From assembly GCA_004347865.1 (NCBI GenBank), contig QNUZ01000017.1:1-16331 (forward strand): DNA of 16,331 nt, written 5' to 3'. The notes beneath the pieces were generated by a model. That model worked only from the letters and a program-made list of their open reading frames with translations. It was not told the DNA's origin and ran no database searches. The translations under genes and the position numbers were made by a program. Positions 1-7,123 of the stretch are shown one piece after another (within the stretch, counting starts at the first letter, position 1; each line of letters begins with the position of its first letter). The DNA is from Archaeoglobi archaeon. GTDB lineage: Archaea; Halobacteriota; Archaeoglobi; Archaeoglobales; Archaeoglobaceae.

Positions 1-1
1 A

Positions 2-1495
2 TCAGAGTTCTTCAGCACGGATGTGGATAAGCTGAAAAGCAAACTGAAGAGCCTTACGATCCCGCAGATCCTTAACATGACCGAATACGCCTACGCGTTC
101 AACAGCTCTGGCTGGGCCAAAGTCAGATTCAACGAGACAACAAAGAGGATGGAAGTAATTAACAAGGAGGGCAGCTTCACTGTCGGAGGGAATTTGACCG
201 AAACGATAAGGATTAACTCGATAAGCCTTTCAAGCTTCAGGCTTAACAACTCCTCCATATCCACCGGGCTTCCTGAAGGACTCAGGTATATGGCTCCGGG
301 ATACTACGCAGTCATTGCAGTTTCAGTCGATGGATACGGAAATCCAACCTTCAAGCTCTTCGCGCCCTTCGTTGTGATAAGCAAGAGAGCTCCAAGCTTT
401 AGCGGTTCAGTTGCAAGGGGAGATGATCTCGCGCTGAGCTACGGCTATGAATTTAACATGTCCTTTGCGCTACTGCTTAAGAATGTAAAATACAATGCCA
501 AAGCTGAAGTCAATCTAACAAAGGAGATCGTGAAATCCCTGAAGCTGAACCTGAGCTACGATAACAGGCAGCTGAAAGAAGTGAAGTTAATGGACATGAG
601 CATTGGAGTCTACGCTCCCGAAGGCATGTTCAGCTACGCTTATGAAACCGACAGCAATTCCTTGAGCATCAGCACGGCAGATCTCGAGCCAGGCGAATAC
701 GTTCTATACATAGTTGCATTCGGCGACAACCTCGAGCCGTACTACTTTGGCTGCAGAACGGTCAGCATTCTTCCACCAACGCCAGCACCAACACCAACTC
801 CTACTACTCCAACCCCAACTACCCCAAGACCTCCGCCAATCGGCGGTGGCGGAGGAGGTGGCGGCTACATCTCCGGAACCGGAGTCTACTACACAGCAAG
901 GGAGCTCGTGAAGGCCGGAGAAAGCTATGAAATTGTGATGCCGCAGTCATTCTTCATCGAAACCGGAGTTCTCTCGATCACTGTTACGCCAAGGGAAGAT
1001 ACGACAGTGCAGCTGAGGGTTGAAAGGCTCAAGGAGCTGCCTCCTGGAATTCCGAGGCCGGAAGGTTTAGCAGTACTTATACTGAGCATCGAGCCGAGAA
1101 CGGGCTTTGAAACGTCTCTCAGCGGGAAGATAAAGTTCGGCGTAAGCATTGAAGAAATAAAGGCTAAGGGCTTCGATCCGAATCTCGTGACGGTAATTTT
1201 AATGAGGTGGGACGGAAGCAGATGGACAGAGCTTCCAACGAAGTTCCTCAGCAGCGACGGGAAGTACAACTACTACGAAGCGGAAACGCCGAGTTTCAGC
1301 TACTTTGTCGCTGTTATAAAGCCAGTGGAAACTCCTGTGCCGACGACACCAGTCCTGACACCTACACCAACACCGACAACGCCTAAACCAACTCCTACCC
1401 CGACACCAGCTCCTGACTACACGGGAATAGCGATCGCGATTTTGGTCGTGGTTGCAGTATTAATAGCTGTGGCGTACCTGCTGAAGAGGAGATGA
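2..1495 (+). CDS. Surface protein with PGF-pre-PGF-like domain and C-terminal membrane anchor (5' partial)
   Basis: The reading frame is open to the left edge, so the true start lies outside the window; the GTG at 23 is only the first possible start inside it. Counting from that GTG, residues 1-250 are a beta-rich extracellular region with nine N-x-S/T sequons, all within about the first 185 residues. A Pro/Thr linker and a run of eight glycines follow (about 251-285). Residues 286-435 resemble the PGF-pre-PGF domain (TIGR04213): a W-x-E-L-P-T segment and a YYEAETPSFSYF ending. A second Pro/Thr linker leads to one membrane helix (about 466-487) and a KRR tail. The protein is probably anchored outside the cell by this helix. 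The domain normally precedes a PGF-CTERM signal, but no PGF motif is present here. It shares an ATGA overlap with the next gene, also a surface protein. The domain call is from memory of the family pattern. Confidence 0.8.
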   Translation, partial: SEFFSTDVDKLKSKLKSLTIPQILNMTEYAYAFNSSGWAKVRFNETTKRMEVINKEGSFTVGGNLTETIRINSISLSSFRLNNSSISTGLPEGLRYMAPGYYAVIAVSVDGYGNPTFKLFAPFVVISKRAPSFSGSVARGDDLALSYGYEFNMSFALLLKNVKYNAKAEVNLTKEIVKSLKLNLSYDNRQLKEVKLMDMSIGVYAPEGMFSYAYETDSNSLSISTADLEPGEYVLYIVAFGDNLEPYYFGCRTVSILPPTPAPTPTPTTPTPTTPRPPPIGGGGGGGGYISGTGVYYTARELVKAGESYEIVMPQSFFIETGVLSITVTPREDTTVQLRVERLKELPPGIPRPEGLAVLILSIEPRTGFETSLSGKIKFGVSIEEIKAKGFDPNLVTVILMRWDGSRWTELPTKFLSSDGKYNYYEAETPSFSYFVAVIKPVETPVPTTPVLTPTPTPTTPKPTPTPTPAPDYTGIAIAILVVVAVLIAVAYLLKRR

Positions 1496-2829
1496 AACCC
1501 TATTTTTTACTTCCACTCCTCTTTCTTTTTTTCCCTTGTAGCGCAATTGAGGTATCAACGAATGCAAGGCTAATCGATGGCATATACTACGTTGTTCAGG
1601 GGGAGAGGGTTGACGTTGTCGTTTATGGGGAGCCCTTGCAGGAGGTTAGCGTTTCAGTTTACTACTGCTTCTCGGTGAATTCCACGGATGGAAGCTATCT
1701 TTACTCGCAGAGCAAGTTTCCGATACCTTTAAGCGCCGATTTTCAGGTTAGGGCTTATCCGGTTTACAACATCACTGTAGAAGCAAAGCTCTGGATTTTC
1801 ACGAAGAAGCTAGAGGCGAATGCAAGGGACAGCGTTGCGGAAGTAAGGGCAAGCGTTCCGAGCGGGAGATACGATGTCAGGATCTACGGAAATTCGAAGG
1901 CTGAAGTCGTGAAAGTTGAGGCAAACGCATTTGCAAGGGTAAAGCTCGGAAGCGACGGGAGGTATTCTATAAGCTACGATACGTCAAAGCTTCCCATTGG
2001 GGAGATGAGGGTGATCGCGGACTCGAAGGAGCTGAAAGTAAAGGTTGTAAGCTCTCCGCCAGCACCAAGTAAACCGATGCCAACTTCAACACCCACATTC
2101 ACTCCAACGCCTACGCCAGCTCCAGCGAAGCCGGATCTTTTGATAGCCTCGATAGACTGCAGCCCGAAGCAATTGATTGCGGGGCAGCAGGCAAGCATTA
2201 AAGTTGCAGTTAGAAACATTGGCAACGCAGACGCTACAGCTTTCAACGTTTCGTTGCTCGTAAATGAAAGCAAAATCGCTGAGCAGAGGGTTTCAGGGCT
2301 GAAGGCTGGGGAAAGCGAAATTCTGACATTTTCGTGGACACCAGCTTTTTCCGGAAATTGCACTTTAAAGGCAATTGCGGATTCAAATGGGGAAATAGAT
2401 GAAAGCAGTGAAGAGAACAACGAGATGAGCTGCTTCGCAACAATCAAAGAGCCCGAAATGGAAACGGCATTCGGAACACCTGAAGCTCCGAAAGAGGAAA
2501 GGATTCCAAGGATTTACCTGAACAGAACATCGGCTTATCCCCTTGAGGAAATAGAGGTTTCGGGCAAAAACTTCTCTGGAAACGTGATTTTGAAGATATG
2601 CGGGAATGAATGCCACGAAGCCGCGAACTGCAGCTGCTTCAACGGAAGCTTTGTATGCACTCTTAAGACTCCAAAAATTGCGGGGAACTATTCATTGATA
2701 GCAGAAGACTCCTTTGGGGCAAGGGCTGAAGAGAGGATAAGGGTTGTTGAAAGGGAGAGGGGAATTCCGGGTTTTGAGGCTTTAATAGCCCTCATCGCAT
2801 TAATTCTGGCATCGAGGAGGTTTAGATGA
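1492..2829 (+). CDS. Secreted CARDB-domain surface protein with PGF-CTERM archaeosortase signal
   Basis: The start at the ATGA overlap with the upstream gene gives a good signal peptide (hydrophobic residues 4-18, ending near CSA). Residues 20-185 form a beta-rich domain I do not recognise. A Pro/Thr linker (188-212) is followed by a CARDB adhesion-like domain (213-318; core around VRNIGNADA and the ESSEENN ending). Residues 338-420 contain four cysteines in a CGNEC...CSCF pattern and may be another Ig-like or IPT-like domain. The C-terminus has PGF at 426-428, a hydrophobic helix and a basic SRRFR tail. This is the tripartite PGF-CTERM signal that archaeosortase A is known to process in other euryarchaea. 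Ten N-x-S/T sequons are present, so it is a likely substrate for the N-glycan made by the downstream locus. The role of the individual domains is inferred. Confidence 0.88.
   Translation: MKPYFLLPLLFLFFPCSAIEVSTNARLIDGIYYVVQGERVDVVVYGEPLQEVSVSVYYCFSVNSTDGSYLYSQSKFPIPLSADFQVRAYPVYNITVEAKLWIFTKKLEANARDSVAEVRASVPSGRYDVRIYGNSKAEVVKVEANAFARVKLGSDGRYSISYDTSKLPIGEMRVIADSKELKVKVVSSPPAPSKPMPTSTPTFTPTPTPAPAKPDLLIASIDCSPKQLIAGQQASIKVAVRNIGNADATAFNVSLLVNESKIAEQRVSGLKAGESEILTFSWTPAFSGNCTLKAIADSNGEIDESSEENNEMSCFATIKEPEMETAFGTPEAPKEERIPRIYLNRTSAYPLEEIEVSGKNFSGNVILKICGNECHEAANCSCFNGSFVCTLKTPKIAGNYSLIAEDSFGARAEERIRVVERERGIPGFEALIALIALILASRRFR
2814..2820 (+). promoter_or_regulatory. Strong Shine-Dalgarno site of the Cys-rich small gene
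   Basis: GAGGAGG lies five bases before the ATG at 2826, inside the end of the upstream gene. It supports 2826 as a real translation start even though the frame is later interrupted by a stop. Confidence 0.6.
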
Positions 2830-3164
2830 TCTGCGATCACGAGGCTGCGAAGGGGAAGGTTTGGATGGAAACGGAAATCGGTGCTGCGAAGAAGCATCCA
2901 TACTGCAGGAAATGCGGAACCCTGAAAAACGTTTCTTCCGACAGGGGAAGGAAGATTTCCCATTTCCTAATAGTCCTTTAAAAGCTAAGGAAGGTTTACA
3001 GGCTCACCGATGTGCAGATAAGGCTCATAGTTAAGGAGCTTGAAAGCCGCGAGGATTTCTGCGATCTATGGTGGGTGAGCTACACGGCGCAGAGAAAGGT
3101 TTTTAAGGAGATTGTTAGAAAGTATGCTGGCGTGAGCGAGGAAGTTTTTGAAAAGTTGCTCTAG
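2826..3164 (+). pseudogene. Small Cys-rich (zinc-ribbon-like) protein, interrupted by in-frame TAA
   Basis: The ATG overlaps the previous stop (ATGA) and has a good Shine-Dalgarno site. The first part encodes 51 residues with a C-x-x-H near the N-terminus (MICDH) and a C-x-x-C-G at 27-31, a plausible zinc site. It then meets TAA at 2979-2981. The same frame stays open for a further 60 codons to TAG at 3162. This second part is rich in charged helix-type sequence (VQIRLIVKELESRED, then a WWVSY segment) and reads as the natural continuation of one soluble protein of about 111 residues. A single base change, for example TCA to TAA, would explain the break. Alternatives are a sequencing error, or a 51-residue protein with a dead tail. 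The function is unknown; a small nucleic-acid-binding or regulatory zinc protein is only a guess from size and cysteines. Confidence 0.6.
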
Positions 3165-3209
3165 CGCCCGGCAGAGACTGAGCGTTGCGATGAGGAGGGC
3201 CGGCGCTGG
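3161..3209 (+). other. GC-rich imperfect hairpin between genes, possible small structured RNA
   Basis: Positions 3161-3172 can pair with 3199-3209, giving about 11 pairs with one bulged C and one G-U. The left arm overlaps the TAG stop of the broken small gene. The 26-base interior contains CTGA (3178-3181) and GATGA (3189-3193), which resemble box D and a degenerate box C. In an otherwise AT-leaning thermophile such a GC-rich stem could be a structured RNA, a leader of the following GT2 gene, or a processing site. The strand is uncertain because a hairpin reads on both. Confidence 0.3.
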
Positions 3210-3226
3210 TCAGTTTTGACTATCTT

Positions 3227-4336
3227 ATGAAGATTTCCGTAATCATCCCAACCCTGAACGAGGAGAAAACGATCGGGGAATGCATAAGAAAGGCGAGAAA
3301 GGCCGTTGAAGACCTTGGCTACGAATGCGAGGTAATAGTTTCCGACAGCTCAAGCGACAGAACAGCTGAGATTGCAAAATCCCTCGGGGCAAGGGTTGTT
3401 TTCCCCGACAGAAAGGGCTATGGCTATGCTTATCTCTACGCCTTTCAGCATGCTAGCGGGGATATAATTGTTATGGGGGACGGGGATGGGACATACGATT
3501 TCTCAGAGATTCCCAAGCTAGTTGAGCCAATAATAAACGGAAAGGCCGACTTCGTTATTGGGAGCAGGTTCAAGGGGAAGATTCACGACAAAGCGATGCC
3601 CTGGCTTCACAGGTACGTTGGAAACCCCTTACTCACATGGTTTGCAAACTTCTTCTTTAATGCGAAGGTTAGCGATGCGCATTCTGGGTTCAGGGCCTTT
3701 AGAAGGGATTGCCTTGGAAAAATGAAGCTGTCCTCAGCTGGGATGGAGTTCGCGACTGAAATGGTTGTCAAGGCAAGGCTTTCCGGAATCAGAATTGCCG
3801 AGGTGCCAGTTAACTACTATCCCAGGGTTTCGGAATCGAAGCTGAGGAGCTTCAGGGATGGATGGAGGCATCTGAGGTTCATGCTCCTATATTCCCCGAC
3901 ATACGTTTTCCTGATCCCAGGGATATTTTTGTTCATCTTCGGCTTTCTTATGAGCTGTGCGGCACTCCTAGGCATAAGGATATTCTACAATCCCGGAATA
4001 CACACGCTGATCGCATCAGCCCTCTCTCTCCTCCTCGGATACCAGCTGATCCTCTTCGGCATTGCAGGGGAGATTTACAGGGAAAAGCAGGGGATTAAAA
4101 GGGGAAGAGTTGCAGGATTCTTTTTCAGAAGGATGAAGCTCGAAATCATGGCAAGCATAGGGGTTGCAATCTTTCTCCTCGGCCTAGCTTATTCAGCCTC
4201 TCTTTTTCTGAAGTGGATTGAGAGCGGCTTCAGGGAACTTCCTTTTCTTTATCAGGATTTGATTGCATTCCTACTCCTCGTCTTTGGCCTTCAGACTTTC
4301 TTTTCATCCTTCTTTATAAGCATGCTCGGTGAGTGA
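3227..4336 (+). CDS. GT2 glycosyltransferase, dolichyl-phosphate sugar synthase-like, with C-terminal membrane helices
   Basis: Residues 1-220 form a GT-A glycosyltransferase domain of the dolichyl-phosphate mannose/glucose synthase type. It has the N-terminal SVIIPTLNEE, the DSSSDRTAEIA strand-helix, the DGDGTYDF metal/nucleotide-sugar site (D85 and D87), and GSRFKGKIHDKAMP with HSGFRAFRRD further on. The segment near 202-225 (SESKLRSFRDGWRH) is typical of the archaeal enzymes. Four membrane helices follow (about 227-250, 258-281, 306-329, 343-367). The family moves a sugar from a nucleotide donor to dolichyl phosphate at the cytoplasmic face, the first step or a donor-forming step of archaeal N-glycosylation; which sugar cannot be read from sequence. 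No clear Shine-Dalgarno site precedes the ATG, but the N-terminal motif fixes the start. The stop directly abuts the next ATG, implying co-transcription. Confidence 0.88.
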   Translation: MKISVIIPTLNEEKTIGECIRKARKAVEDLGYECEVIVSDSSSDRTAEIAKSLGARVVFPDRKGYGYAYLYAFQHASGDIIVMGDGDGTYDFSEIPKLVEPIINGKADFVIGSRFKGKIHDKAMPWLHRYVGNPLLTWFANFFFNAKVSDAHSGFRAFRRDCLGKMKLSSAGMEFATEMVVKARLSGIRIAEVPVNYYPRVSESKLRSFRDGWRHLRFMLLYSPTYVFLIPGIFLFIFGFLMSCAALLGIRIFYNPGIHTLIASALSLLLGYQLILFGIAGEIYREKQGIKRGRVAGFFFRRMKLEIMASIGVAIFLLGLAYSASLFLKWIESGFRELPFLYQDLIAFLLLVFGLQTFFSSFFISMLGE

Positions 4337-4822
4337 ATGGATTTGCTCACTCATGTCTTTCTCCCTTTGATACTGCTCACAGCTATAGGAAGGCTTAAGG
4401 CAAAGTACGCTCCTCTCGTGCTTCTTTCAATCCTTCCGGATTTTGACAAGCTCTTCTTTCTGGGAATACTGCATTCCGTTACAACTGCTCCGGTTTTTGC
4501 TGCTCTCTTTTATCTTGAAAGAAAGATTAAGCATGGCTACGAAATTTCCGTGATTTCATCCTACTTCTTCTTCAGCCACCTTTTCCTCGACTTCCTTGAC
4601 GGCTTCGTTCCGCTTCTTTATCCGATTTCAAAGATAGGGGTAGGGATTGTTTTCCCGGCAAAGTTATTAATTGGGAACTCATCCGTTGCTGTGGAAGATA
4701 TTTTTCCTCAGCTCGTTTTCAGCGAGCTGAAGCCATCGAACTGCTACGATCTCTTTTCGGGCTTCGGATTTGCATCGATGATCTTCTTTTTCCTTATAAT
4801 TGCATTCAGGAGGAAGGGATGA
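4337..4822 (+). CDS. YdjM/DUF457-type membrane-bound metal-dependent hydrolase
   Basis: This hydrophobic protein of 161 residues has the spaced His/Asp signature of the YdjM (DUF457) membrane hydrolase family: TH at 5-6, LPDFDK at 33-38, HSVT at 46-49 and SHLFLDFLDG at 80-89. These polar residues lie in or next to membrane helices and are expected to bind metal. The family is widespread, but its substrate is not established; a lipid or lipid-linked phosphate is sometimes suggested. It starts directly after the stop of the GT2 gene, so the two products are probably made together, and a role on a polyprenyl-phosphate-linked intermediate is possible but inferred. The last roughly 20 residues form a further helix ending in FRRKG. 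Confidence 0.72.
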   Translation: MDLLTHVFLPLILLTAIGRLKAKYAPLVLLSILPDFDKLFFLGILHSVTTAPVFAALFYLERKIKHGYEISVISSYFFFSHLFLDFLDGFVPLLYPISKIGVGIVFPAKLLIGNSSVAVEDIFPQLVFSELKPSNCYDLFSGFGFASMIFFFLIIAFRRKG

Positions 4823-4825
4823 TTT

Positions 4826-5563
4826 GTGAAAGCGAAGAAGAAGTTTGCTGAGAGATTTGTCGGGATAACTCCGAGGGATTTTGATGAGCTTGAAGACAGG
4901 CACAGAAAAGTCCTTGAAATCTTTTCTAGCTACCAGTTCGAGAGAATTCTCGATGTCGGTTGCGGTGACGGGAATTTTACAATGATGATTGCTAGAGCTT
5001 GCAAGGCTAGGGAAATCTACGGCATCGAGATATCGGAGAAAGGTGTTGAAATAGCAAGGAAAAATGGGATAAAATGCTATCAGCTCGATGTTGATGAGGA
5101 GGATTTTCCCTTTGAAGATAGCTTCTTCGATGCTGTCTCGGCTCTGGAATTGATAGAGCACCTCTTCGATCCGGACCACTTTTTGGACGAAGTTTACAGA
5201 GTGTTAAAGCCAGAAGGGATTTTTGTTCTGAGCACACCAAATCTGGCATCTATCTATAATAGAGTTGCTTTACTTCTTGGCTATCAGCCATTTCCGATGG
5301 GAGTGAGTGCAAAATTAAATATCGGAAGAGCATTTGAGCCAAGCTCTGAACGGGCTCAGTCTTTAGATCACGTTCGGGTCTTCACTTTGCGCTCGTTAAA
5401 AGAATTGCTAAAAATTCACAATTTCAAAATCTTAGCGGTTAAAGGATCTTGTGCTCAGTTGCCAAAAGATATGAATTTCAAATTCTTATTTAAAATTGCA
5501 GATAAACTCTTTGCAAAGCTTCCAAATTTGAGCTATAGAGTGTTGGTTTGCTGTCAAAAATAA
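4826..5563 (+). CDS. Class I SAM-dependent methyltransferase
   Basis: The start is GTG, three bases after the previous stop, with AGGAGG about 12 bases upstream; no other early start exists in frame. Of 245 residues, 38-140 carry the SAM-binding Rossmann fold: ILDVGCGDGN (41-50), an acidic IEIS at the end of strand 2, QLDVDEEDFPF, the ELIEHL motif (108-113), RVLKPEG and LSTPN (135-139). DHVRVFT (181-187) is typical of Methyltransf_11/23-type enzymes acting on small molecules or sugars. It probably O-methylates a glycan or precursor, judged from the neighbours only. The gene changes character along its length: the first part matches the GC-richer upstream genes, while from about 5250 onward it is AT-rich like the downstream island (28 of 60 G+C in 4921-4980, 19 of 60 in 5401-5460). 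A recombinant origin is possible. Confidence 0.82.
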   Translation: MKAKKKFAERFVGITPRDFDELEDRHRKVLEIFSSYQFERILDVGCGDGNFTMMIARACKAREIYGIEISEKGVEIARKNGIKCYQLDVDEEDFPFEDSFFDAVSALELIEHLFDPDHFLDEVYRVLKPEGIFVLSTPNLASIYNRVALLLGYQPFPMGVSAKLNIGRAFEPSSERAQSLDHVRVFTLRSLKELLKIHNFKILAVKGSCAQLPKDMNFKFLFKIADKLFAKLPNLSYRVLVCCQK

Positions 5564-5572
5564 TTTCAAGGA

Positions 5573-6009
5573 ATGCATACTATGAAAGTCTCGATAATCA
5601 TTCCAACAAAGAACAACGTGGGAATTCTCGAAAAGTGCCTCAAGTCAATTGAAAATCTGGACTATCCTAAGGAAGAGCTCGAAGTCGTAATCGTCGATGG
5701 CCATTCCGAAGATGGCACCGTCGAGATTGCAAGGAAATACGGATGCAGGGTTGTTTACGAAAGCGTGGGAACGATAGGTGGCGCGAGAAATATCGGTGCT
5801 CGGAATTCTAGTGGAGAATTCATAGTCTTCACAGATGCGGACTGCGTTGCTGAGAGGGACTGGCTGAAAAACCTTCTGAGGGAATTCAGGATGAAGGTAT
5901 AGCTTCAGTTGAAGGATCAAACATAACGCCGGAAGACGACTCAAAATTCGGAAAATGCTTGGAAAAACCATTTGGAGTGATTTTGAATGAGAATAGCTTA
6001 TGTTTATGA
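5573..6009 (+). pseudogene. GT2 glycosyltransferase remnant, frameshifted and truncated
   Basis: An N-terminal GT-A fold is clear: KVSIIIPTKNN, IVDGHSEDGTVEIA, the TIGGARNIGA loop and FTDADC with its D-x-D. The true start is probably the ATG at 5582 rather than 5573. The frame stops at 5900-5902 just after LLREFR. Family-like sequence continues one frame over from 5893 (EGIASVEGSNITPEDDSKFG) until a stop at 6007-6009 inside the next gene. One base lost from a G run near 5888-5893 (AGGGAT to AGGAT) accounts for the shift. Even repaired, the product is only about 142 residues, less than half of a normal GT2 enzyme, and lacks the acceptor half. Its composition (30 of 60 G+C in 5701-5760) resembles the flank, not the AT-rich genes after it, so the incoming cassette may have replaced its 3' end. 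It is unlikely to be an active enzyme. Confidence 0.78.
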
Positions 6010-7123
6010 TGCAGTGTATCCGTGGGTGAAAGGGGGGGTGGAAAAGAGGATTTACGAACTGGGTAAGAGATTAGCGGAAAGAGGGCATGAAGTTCACTGG
6101 TACGGTGTTGGTTGGTGGTTCGATAAAAATAATAACAAAAAAGTGATCGACCTTGACGGAATAACGCTCCACAGCATTTGCGGGCCGATAAATCTTTATG
6201 TTGATGGCAGAAGGAGCATAAGGGGGGCAATCGATTTTGCCTTGAAACTTCTTCCCCCTGTTATAAAGGAGAAGTTTGACATTTTGGACTGCCAGGAATT
6301 TCCGTATTTCCCTTGCTTTACGGCAAAATTCCACTCTCTGATTAGGAGATCATCGCTGGTGATAACTTGGCATGAAGTATGGGACAGATACTGGTTTGAT
6401 TATCTCGGCAAAAAGGGCTTTTTTGGTTGGATGGTTGAAAGGCTAACTTCAAAGCTAACGAGCAAAAACGTTGCAGTTTCCGAAAAGACGAAAAGAGATT
6501 TGGAGAAGACTGGAGAGAGAGATATTAGGGTTATTCCGAACGGAATTGATTTTAAAAAAATTGAGAAGATAAGACCATCAGCAATGCAGTCTGATGTAAT
6601 ATTTGCCGGGAGATTGATAAAGGACAAGAACGTGGACTTTTTGATAAGGGCAATCGATTTGGTAAAAAGGGAAATACCGGATGTGAAATGCATAGTAATC
6701 GGTGACGGCCCTGAAAGGGAGAAACTTGTTAGACTTGCAAAGGAGCTGGAAGTCGATGGTAATGTCAAGTTCGTTGGGTTTATTCAGAATCACGATGATC
6801 TGATAGCATGCATGAAGTCTTCTAAGCTCTTTGTTCTCCCCTCCACGAGGGAAGGGTTCGGAATAGTTGCCTTGGAAGCAAACGCATGCGGACTGCCCGT
6901 TGTTACTGTAGAACATGAAAAGAATGCAGCCTGTGAATTTGTAAAGGATGGTTTTAATGGATTTTTATGTGAGCTATCAGAAGAAAAAATTGCCAAAAAA
7001 ATATTGCTCGGCTTAGAAGTAGGATCGAGAATGAGAGAAAGGTGTGTAGAAGTTGCAAAAAACTACGATTTGGATTTAATCGCAGATATGACGGAGTCAC
7101 TATACTTGGAGGTGATAAAATGA
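5987..7123 (+). CDS. GT4-family glycosyltransferase
   Basis: This is a 378-residue GT-B enzyme. The N-terminal domain has the GGVEKR acceptor-side loop (16-21) and an ITWHEVW segment (126-132). The C-terminal domain has IPNGID (183-188), FAGRLIKDKN (206-215), IGDGPERE and the donor-sugar site EGFGIVALE (289-297), including the E-x7-E pair of retaining GT4 enzymes. It should transfer a hexose from a nucleotide donor to a growing lipid-linked glycan at the cytoplasmic side. Donor and linkage cannot be predicted. The start overlaps the dead end of the GT2 remnant, and the stop forms an ATGA overlap with the following methyltransferase. A run of seven A's at 6554-6560 stays in frame, which matters when judging the indels next door. 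Confidence 0.9.
   Translation: MRIAYVYDAVYPWVKGGVEKRIYELGKRLAERGHEVHWYGVGWWFDKNNNKKVIDLDGITLHSICGPINLYVDGRRSIRGAIDFALKLLPPVIKEKFDILDCQEFPYFPCFTAKFHSLIRRSSLVITWHEVWDRYWFDYLGKKGFFGWMVERLTSKLTSKNVAVSEKTKRDLEKTGERDIRVIPNGIDFKKIEKIRPSAMQSDVIFAGRLIKDKNVDFLIRAIDLVKREIPDVKCIVIGDGPEREKLVRLAKELEVDGNVKFVGFIQNHDDLIACMKSSKLFVLPSTREGFGIVALEANACGLPVVTVEHEKNAACEFVKDGFNGFLCELSEEKIAKKILLGLEVGSRMRERCVEVAKNYDLDLIADMTESLYLEVIK
7108..7116 (+). promoter_or_regulatory. Full-length Shine-Dalgarno site of the frameshifted methyltransferase
   Basis: GGAGGTGAT is the complement of the usual archaeal 16S rRNA tail and stands three bases before the ATG at 7120. Such a site argues that the broken gene behind it was, or still is, translated. 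Confidence 0.65.

Noticed and set aside
773..865. Pro/Thr and Gly codon runs as a DNA repeat array or CRISPR
   Set aside because: The repetition comes from a low-complexity protein linker in frame; units are irregular and no spacers are present.
1974..2447. Long minus-strand frames under the surface-protein genes
   Set aside because: They mirror the Pro/Thr linker and domain codons of the plus-strand gene and have no start signal or family pattern.
3161..3226. Classical C/D box RNA in the gap before the GT2 gene
   Set aside because: The order is CTGA then GATGA, the box C copy is incomplete (GCGATGA), and no terminal C/D pair brackets a guide. It is kept only as an unexplained hairpin.
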